A stretch of DNA of 45,688 bases, from positions 1-45,688 of the forward strand of contig JAJDZI010000063.1 in the NCBI GenBank assembly GCA_022824735.1, in the 5' to 3' direction. The DNA is from Nitrospirales bacterium (GTDB taxonomy: Bacteria; Nitrospirota; Nitrospiria; Nitrospirales; UBA8639). The notes below the pieces were generated by a model. It did not search any database. It had not been told where the DNA came from and saw nothing but the letters and a program-made list of their open reading frames with translations. Shown here piece by piece: positions 41,257 through 45,688 of this stretch (position 1 is the stretch's first letter; each line of letters starts with the position of its first letter). The translations under genes were made by a program, and so were the position numbers.

Positions 41257-42111
41257 GTGGCGGCTCAACGTATCGATGGGAAAAGTTTGGCACAGGACAT
41301 TCGGGACGGCATTGGCCGGGACGTGCAAGCGCTTGAAGCTCAAACCGGCGTTCGGCCCGGTTTGGCCGTGGTATTGGTCGGAGACGATCCGGCCTCCGCT
41401 GTCTATGTTCGCAATAAAAAGAAAGCCTGCGATACCGCCGGCCTGTACGTGGCCGACCACCATTTGTCCGCGGAAACCAGTCAAGCCGAGCTATTGAACC
41501 TCGTTCACCAGTTGAACGCGGACCCCAGGATCCACGGAATTTTGGTGCAGCTTCCCTTGCCGGCGCATATTGAGGGTCAGGCTGTTCTCAATGCTATCGC
41601 CCCCGAAAAGGACGTCGATGGCTTTCATCCATACAACGTCGGCCGGTTGGTCGCGGGGGAACCCGTGTTTGTCCCCTGTACGCCCAAAGGGGTAGTCCGC
41701 ATGATCGAATCCACCGGAGCATCCATCGCCGGGAAGAAGGCCGTTGTGGTCGGGCGCAGTAACATCGTGGGTAAGCCCGTGGCCATGCTTCTCCTGCATC
41801 AACATGCCACCGTGACCCTGTGTCATTCCCGGACCAGGGACCTGCCCGCGGTCTGCAGGGAAGCCGATATCTTGGTGGCCGCAATCGGCAAACCCCGGTT
41901 CATCACAAGCGACATGGTGAAAGACGGGGCCATTGTGCTCGACGTGGGCATCAATCGACTCGATGACGGCCGGTTGGTCGGCGACGTGGACTTTGAGCCG
42001 GTGCGTGAACGCGCCGGATGGATTTCCCCCGTGCCCGGAGGCGTGGGACCCATGACCATTGCCATGTTATTGGCGAACACGTTGGAAGGAGCCAGGCGAA
42101 CGGCTGCTTGA
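41257..42111 (+). CDS. folD: Methylenetetrahydrofolate dehydrogenase/methenyltetrahydrofolate cyclohydrolase FolD
   Basis: Bifunctional cytoplasmic enzyme interconverting 5,10-methylene-, methenyl- and 10-formyl-THF. The GTG at 41257 follows TTAAGGAGG by six bases and gives 284 residues; the tracked ATG ten codons upstream is rejected. Motifs: [16 protein letters not shown] with the catalytic lysine, [47 protein letters not shown], and [20 protein letters not shown] reductase of the same pathway follows. Confidence 0.95.
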   Translation: MAAQRIDGKSLAQDIRDGIGRDVQALEAQTGVRPGLAVVLVGDDPASAVYVRNKKKACDTAGLYVADHHLSAETSQAELLNLVHQLNADPRIHGILVQLPLPAHIEGQAVLNAIAPEKDVDGFHPYNVGRLVAGEPVFVPCTPKGVVRMIESTGASIAGKKAVVVGRSNIVGKPVAMLLLHQHATVTLCHSRTRDLPAVCREADILVAAIGKPRFITSDMVKDGAIVLDVGINRLDDGRLVGDVDFEPVRERAGWISPVPGGVGPMTIAMLLANTLEGARRTAA

Positions 42112-42122
42112 AGGGAGCCGTT

Positions 42123-43019
42123 TTGATCCATGCCATGACGCCCCGCACGTTGCAACACACGTTGGCCCAAGGCCAATTTGCCGTGACCGTCGAGTTGAAC
42201 CCCCCCAAAGGGACGGACGTGTCGGAACTGATCGAGACCGCCAAGTCGTTGAGCGGGCGCGTGCACGGGATCAACGTGCCCGATAACGCGGCCGCAGTCC
42301 TGCGTGCGAGTCCGGTGGCCGTGGCCCGCCTGCTGTACGAACAGGGGCATGACCCCGTACTCCAACTCACGTGCCGGGATCGCAACCGGCTCGCCCTGCA
42401 ATCGGATCTCCTGGGCGCGCACGTTCTCGGAATCCGGAACGTGCTGTGTCTGACCGGCGATAGCCCGAGCGCCGGGGATCACAAGGATGCCAAGCCGGTG
42501 TTCGACCTGGATACCGTGCAACTCATGCGCGTAGCGCAGGAACTCAATGAGGGACGTGACCTGGCCGGCAACGCGTTGGAAGGACGGACCGCGTTCTTTA
42601 TCGGTGGAGCCGCAGCCCCCGGCGCCGACCCCACCGAACTCCTGCATAAGAAATTTGAGGCCAAGGTCAACGCCGGCGCGGAATTTTTTCAGACGCAACC
42701 GATCTTTTCGGCGAAGGTCATCCAACATTTCATGGACGCGGTGCATCCCTATTCCCGAAAAGTGTTAGCCGGAGTCCTGGTGCTCCGATCAATAAAAATG
42801 GCAGAATACGTCAACGCGCACGTGCCGGGCATCGACGTGCCCGACGAGATCGTGCAGGAACTGCGGAACGCCGGGGACGCGCATGGCTCCGAAGCCGGGA
42901 TTGAAATTGCGGTGCGAACCATTCGAGCCGTTCGTCCGTTCTGTGACGGCGTGCATCTCATGGCCGGGCGGTTGGCGCATCGATTGCCCGAGATTATTCG
43001 AAAGGCCGAGTTGAACTGA
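42123..43019 (+). CDS. Methylenetetrahydrofolate reductase family protein (MetF-like)
   Basis: TIM-barrel flavoprotein of the methylenetetrahydrofolate reductase family, about 298 residues. VTVELNPPKGTDVSELIETA at the N terminus, VLQLTCRDRNRLALQSDLLGAHVLGIRNVLCLTGDSP in the middle, and AEFFQTQPIFSAKVIQHFM are family segments. The start is likely TTG 42123, because AAGGGAG lies five bases before it; ATG 42135 is the alternative. It follows folD by 11 bases and overlaps panB. It could be the methionine-pathway MetF or a paralogue; the sequence alone does not separate them. Confidence 0.82.
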   Translation: MIHAMTPRTLQHTLAQGQFAVTVELNPPKGTDVSELIETAKSLSGRVHGINVPDNAAAVLRASPVAVARLLYEQGHDPVLQLTCRDRNRLALQSDLLGAHVLGIRNVLCLTGDSPSAGDHKDAKPVFDLDTVQLMRVAQELNEGRDLAGNALEGRTAFFIGGAAAPGADPTELLHKKFEAKVNAGAEFFQTQPIFSAKVIQHFMDAVHPYSRKVLAGVLVLRSIKMAEYVNAHVPGIDVPDEIVQELRNAGDAHGSEAGIEIAVRTIRAVRPFCDGVHLMAGRLAHRLPEIIRKAELN

Positions 43020-43804
43020 TGACGGTCCCGGAATTTCAAAACCAAAAAGGGAAGAAAAAACTGGTGGTCGTGACGGCCTATGATGCGCTGTTCACCCGCA
43101 TCATTGAACAGGCCGGCATCGACGTCATCCTGGTCGGCGATTCGCTGGGTGTCGTGGTCCAGGGAAAACCGGATACGTTGTCGGTCACCATGGACGAGAT
43201 GGTGTATCACACCCGGCTGGTGGCTCAAAGCCGGCGGCAGGCCCTGGTCATTGCCGACATGCCGTTCATGAGTTATCAGGTCAGCGAGGAAGGGGCCATT
43301 CACAATGCGGGTCGCTTGATCCAGGCGGGAGCCATGGCCGTCAAATTGGAGGGAGGCGGCGCCATGGTGGACCGGGTCCGCTCCCTGACCACCGTGGGCA
43401 TTCCGGTGATGGGGCATCTCGGCATGACGCCGCAGTCCGTGAACCGCTTCGGCGGTTACAAAGTACAAGGCAGAGAAACCACCCAAGCCGACGTGTTGCT
43501 CAACGATGCCAAGGCACTGGAAGCCGCCGGGGCATTTGCCCTGGTTCTGGAGGCGATGCCCGCGACCCTTGCACAATCCATGACCCAAGCGGTCTCCATT
43601 CCCACCATCGGGATCGGGGCGGGTCCCCACTGCGACGGCCAGGTGTTGGTCCTGTATGACCTGCTCGGCCTGTTCGACGAGTTCGTGCCGAAATTTGTCA
43701 AGCCCTACGCCCACCTCAAAGCCGACGCCCTCCAAGCCTTGCGCCGTTTCAAGGAAGAAGTGGAATGCCAGAAGTTTCCCACCGACCAGGAAAGCTACCA
43801 GTAG
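43019..43804 (+). CDS. panB: 3-methyl-2-oxobutanoate hydroxymethyltransferase PanB
   Basis: First step of pantothenate synthesis: adds a hydroxymethyl group from 5,10-methylene-THF to ketoisovalerate. The protein is 261 residues. VVTAYDALFTRIIEQAGIDVILVGDSLGVVVQG, HTRLVAQ, DMPFMSYQVSEEGAIHNAGRLIQAGAMAVKLEGG, GHLGMTPQSVNRFGGYKVQG and PTIGIGAGPHCDGQVLVLYDLLG are all typical. The ATG overlaps the previous stop as TGATG, so supply and use of methylene-THF are coded in one operon. Confidence 0.96.
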   Translation: MTVPEFQNQKGKKKLVVVTAYDALFTRIIEQAGIDVILVGDSLGVVVQGKPDTLSVTMDEMVYHTRLVAQSRRQALVIADMPFMSYQVSEEGAIHNAGRLIQAGAMAVKLEGGGAMVDRVRSLTTVGIPVMGHLGMTPQSVNRFGGYKVQGRETTQADVLLNDAKALEAAGAFALVLEAMPATLAQSMTQAVSIPTIGIGAGPHCDGQVLVLYDLLGLFDEFVPKFVKPYAHLKADALQALRRFKEEVECQKFPTDQESYQ

Positions 43805-43886
43805 ACGGTCTTGCGATGCATCCACGTATCCAGTCGTGAGCTTTGCGAAGGGAGTCCGTGAGCGCGAACGAGGCGAATCCGGATGC

Positions 43887-43915
43887 TTGCCCTTAGAGAG
43901 GAAGTATTTTAGAAT
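43887..43915 (+). promoter_or_regulatory. Promoter for the GrlR-like gene
   Basis: TTGCCC (43887-43892), a 17-base spacer and TAGAAT (43910-43915) lie about 25 bases before the start at 43940. The gap from panB otherwise shows no terminator. Confidence 0.5.
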
Positions 43916-43939
43916 GTTATGGCCGCAAAGGAAGGAACG

Positions 43940-44308
43940 ATGGCAGAAGAATTGCAAATGTTTCCCAACGCCATTTATGCGACTTACCTCACTGGCAAAG
44001 CGGGTACGACGGGAGCGTTGCTCGTCTTCCAGGACGGTGTCATTGCTGGCAGTGATGAAGGTTACAGTCAATACGATGGCGAATACAGGCTAGCGCCTGA
44101 CCACCAGAATATTGTTGGGTCGATCAAAATCAGCATACCAGCTGGTGTGCCAACGATTACGGGCGTCTTGTCCGCGGAGCGTCCCTTCACGTTTGATGTA
44201 CCCTTTCAGTTTCCAGTCGAGCTTGATCCCGATACCATCTATCGTATCGAAACCCCAACCGGTCCGGTCAACGCCAAATTCAAAAAGCTGCGAACCTTAG
44301 ACGTATGA
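43940..44308 (+). CDS. GrlR-like small regulatory-fold protein
   Basis: A 122-residue protein starting at ATG 43940 after AAGGAAGGAACG. IYATYLTGKAGTTGALLVFQDGVIAGSDEGYSQYDGEYRL resembles the lipocalin-like GrlR family, whose namesake is a negative regulator of a type III secretion system in enteropathogens. Here no type III genes are present, so the molecular role is unknown. No signal peptide or membrane segment is visible. Its stop overlaps the next ATG as ATGA, implying a shared function with the membrane protein downstream. Few ACGT tetramers and higher A+T set it apart from the core genes. Confidence 0.55.
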   Translation: MAEELQMFPNAIYATYLTGKAGTTGALLVFQDGVIAGSDEGYSQYDGEYRLAPDHQNIVGSIKISIPAGVPTITGVLSAERPFTFDVPFQFPVELDPDTIYRIETPTGPVNAKFKKLRTLDV

Positions 44309-44835
44309 GCGCCAATGAATGGCTGACGATAATTGCCATAATCACCGGACCGATTGTGGCAGTCTCGGTCACGCTTTGGCGGGACCGTCGGAATGAGGTC
44401 AGGCGACGGAGGACTGAAATTCTTGCGTCGTTGATGCGAACTCGCGCAGTCCGCCTCTCCGGCGAGCATGTTGGTGCGCTCAACCTTGTTCAACTCGAGT
44501 TTCATGGCCGACAGTCAATTATAGACGCGTACACACAGTACATCGAGCACTTGAATAAGCCACTTCCACCCGTGGGTGAGCAAAAATACTTCTTTGGAGA
44601 GAGAGAAGCCCGTTTTCTTAACCTACTCACTACGATTGCTACTGACCTCAAGTACAAGTTCGACAAAAAGGACCTTGAACGCCTTTCTTATACCCCACAG
44701 GGATGGCATGACGATGAAGGGGTCCAGCGTGGTAACATGTTGCTGCTTTCGCAGTTGTTGAGAGGTGAAAGATTCTTGCGTGTCAAGAGTGAAAGTCTCC
44801 AAGAATACGATCCGTTTCCTCCCCCTCCAGAATAA
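44305..44835 (+). CDS. Membrane-anchored uncharacterised protein, DUF6680-like
   Basis: A 176-residue protein. An N-terminal helix (EWLTIIAIITGPIVAVSVTLW) anchors it, followed by a basic RDRRNEVRRRRTEI patch and a cytoplasmic domain. ILASLMRTRAVRLSGEHVGALNLVQLEFHGRQSIIDAYTQYIEHLN resembles the DUF6680 family, recalled from memory and not checked. No function is known. The C terminus is proline-rich (DPFPPPPE). It is coupled to the GrlR-like gene by an ATGA overlap. Confidence 0.55.
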   Translation: MSANEWLTIIAIITGPIVAVSVTLWRDRRNEVRRRRTEILASLMRTRAVRLSGEHVGALNLVQLEFHGRQSIIDAYTQYIEHLNKPLPPVGEQKYFFGEREARFLNLLTTIATDLKYKFDKKDLERLSYTPQGWHDDEGVQRGNMLLLSQLLRGERFLRVKSESLQEYDPFPPPPE

Positions 44836-44981
44836 AACCATTGACCTCGTTCCTTTCTCCGCAAGTCATGCTGACTCGGCGTGCTGCATCCCGGTACACC
44901 CGTCAATCCTGCAGGTTGCGCTTGGTGTTACGTGTGCAAAATGCGGCTGAATGATGTTTTGACATTCGAAGAGAAATACTG

Positions 44982-45476
44982 ATGTGGCTGAATCTGTTTG
45001 GCAAAGAAGTGGAATCGGTTTTTGCACTGAAGGGTGACGATGAAAACAGTATAACCTACGCGTTGGGATGGTCGTTGTCACAGAGCTCCGCTCTCCTTGC
45101 AGCACTTGGTAAGGATCTGTTTGGTCGACAGATCGAATTTGACGATGCCCATGTTTATCTTCAGCGATCAAGCCGAGACAGGGGCTTTACTGATGTAGAG
45201 ATTTTCTCCCCATCTAAGCCGCATATCATCATTGAAGCGAAACGCAATTGGGAACTGCCTGGAACGGCACAACTAAAGAAATACGCTTCCAGAATCGGCA
45301 AAAAGACTGGACGCGGAGGTTTGATCGTATCGCTGAGTGCAGCATCGCGTGAATATGCTACTGACAAACTTCCGAACAAATTAGACGGCATTCGAGTCGA
45401 GCACCGCTCTTGGAGCGATCTGAGCAAAACCATCAGCGATGCGCGCGATGAAACGAGGAGAAGGCTGAAGGCCTAA
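44982..45476 (+). CDS. PD-(D/E)XK nuclease-like protein
   Basis: A 164-residue protein. FTDVEIFSPSKPHIIIEAKRNW has an aspartate followed by hydrophobic strand and E-A-K, the core pattern of PD-(D/E)XK nucleases. The N terminus DDENSITYALGWSLSQSSALLAAL is helical. RGGLIVSLSAASREYA is a likely further strand. Larger relatives would be expected to carry more C-terminal sequence, so a shortened gene is possible. No ribosome site stands out before the ATG beyond GAAGAGAAA. The surrounding accessory context suggests a defence or mobile-element role, which is inference. Confidence 0.55.
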   Translation: MWLNLFGKEVESVFALKGDDENSITYALGWSLSQSSALLAALGKDLFGRQIEFDDAHVYLQRSSRDRGFTDVEIFSPSKPHIIIEAKRNWELPGTAQLKKYASRIGKKTGRGGLIVSLSAASREYATDKLPNKLDGIRVEHRSWSDLSKTISDARDETRRRLKA

Positions 45477-45518
45477 GATAATATAATACGGCCTTCCGGA
45501 AGTGCCTTTCTCTTGCAA

Positions 45519-45553
45519 TTCACGACGTGAATGATTATCATTCACGTCGTGAA
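45519..45553. repeat. 35-bp perfect palindrome made of two TTCACGNCGTGAA sites
   Basis: TTCACGACGTGAATGAT, a central T and ATCATTCACGTCGTGAA form a perfect inverted repeat with 17-bp arms. Each end is itself a 13-bp palindrome, TTCACGNCGTGAA, so two operator-like half units face each other nine bases apart. It overlaps the ATPase start codon. Confidence 0.75.
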
Positions 45554-45688
45554 TAATAACGCGCTTCCCCGTTTGGTCTCGCGCAGTCTCCAGGACCGCT
45601 TGCGTGTCATGCCCGCGGTGGTGGTGACGGGTGCCCGACAGACCGGCAAGAGCACCTTGGTCCAGGACCTTACACCGGGCGGGCGGCG
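45531..45688 (+). CDS. AAA-type ATPase, N-terminal part (3' truncated by window)
   Basis: An open frame from ATG 45531 runs off the window end and is not in the ORF track. It reads MIIIHVVNNNALPRLVSRSLQDRL, then MPAVVVTGARQTGKSTLVQDLTPGG. The Walker A motif GARQTGKST and the preceding pattern match the DUF4143-associated AAA ATPase family, often found in mobile or toxin-like contexts. The start lies inside a palindrome and lacks a ribosome site; the downstream ATG at the MPAVVV position is an alternative. Confidence 0.65.
   Translation, partial: MIIIHVVNNNALPRLVSRSLQDRLRVMPAVVVTGARQTGKSTLVQDLTPGGR

Noticed and set aside
42749-44071. 440-residue minus-strand frame
   Set aside because: Covers the MetF-like gene, panB and the GrlR-like gene in antisense; no domain seen.
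1-45688. CRISPR arrays, rRNA and tRNA genes
   Set aside because: No regularly spaced direct repeats of CRISPR type, no rRNA segments and no cloverleaf with a TTCGA-type arm were found by reading.

Overview
The window is one 45.7 kb stretch of GC-rich bacterial chromosome. Most of it is tightly packed housekeeping genes on the plus strand. The MurE DNPR motif implies a meso-diaminopimelate peptidoglycan, as in Gram-negative-type bacteria. Gene content and order (complete dcw cluster, then pgeF-yggS-yggT, a GspE/GspF pair, ispE-prs-rplY-pth, rpsF-ssb-rpsR, a fab operon, folD-panB) would fit a Nitrospira-like member of the Nitrospirota. That taxonomic call is an inference from gene order and general sequence character and was not tested.

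Layout. 1-148: 3' end of asnS. 149-439: a CCCTCTCCC/GGGAGAGGG palindromic repeat, a good sigma70-type promoter and three 10-bp-spaced GTGG boxes resembling MraZ operators, with no mraZ gene. 440-17965: complete division and cell-wall cluster rsmH-ftsL-ftsI-murE-murF-mraY-murD-ftsW-murG-murC-murB-ddl-ftsQ-ftsA-ftsZ in near-Escherichia order with many ATGA overlaps. 17994-21017: pgeF, yggS, yggT and a serine beta-lactamase-like hydrolase. 21062-21376 (minus): an unknown 104-residue protein divergent from pgsA. 21501-28566: pgsA, a type II secretion/type IV pilus-like ATPase and inner-membrane protein, ispE, prs, rplY and pth. 28703-30513: rpsF-ssb-rpsR-yceD-rpmF. 30577-36897: fatty-acid synthesis genes plsX-fabH-(FabL-like enoyl reductase)-fabD-fabG-acpP-fabF. 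A MITE-like inverted-repeat element lies directly before fabD. 37000-38358: rnc and a secreted cyclophilin.

38524-41062 is a minus-strand accessory block. It holds a Cys-rich protein translationally coupled to a secreted beta-propeller-like protein, then a VapBC-like toxin-antitoxin operon with a palindromic operator inside its promoter. 41257-43804 is a one-carbon/pantothenate operon (folD, a MetF-family reductase, panB). 43887-45688 has a different composition (few ACGT tetramers, more A+T). It carries a GrlR-like protein, a membrane-anchored DUF6680-like protein, a PD-(D/E)XK nuclease-like protein and the start of an AAA-type ATPase whose start codon lies inside a 35-bp perfect palindrome.

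How it works together. The dcw genes make lipid II precursors (MurB-F, Ddl, MraY, MurG) and the septal machine that uses them (FtsL, FtsI, FtsW, FtsQ, FtsA, FtsZ). plsX and the fab genes supply acyl chains, and PgsA uses CDP-diacylglycerol to make phosphatidylglycerol phosphate. Prs supplies PRPP. FolD-type chemistry supplies the methylene-THF that PanB consumes. No rRNA, tRNA, CRISPR array or intact insertion sequence was seen. No stretch longer than 300 bases lacks a gene.
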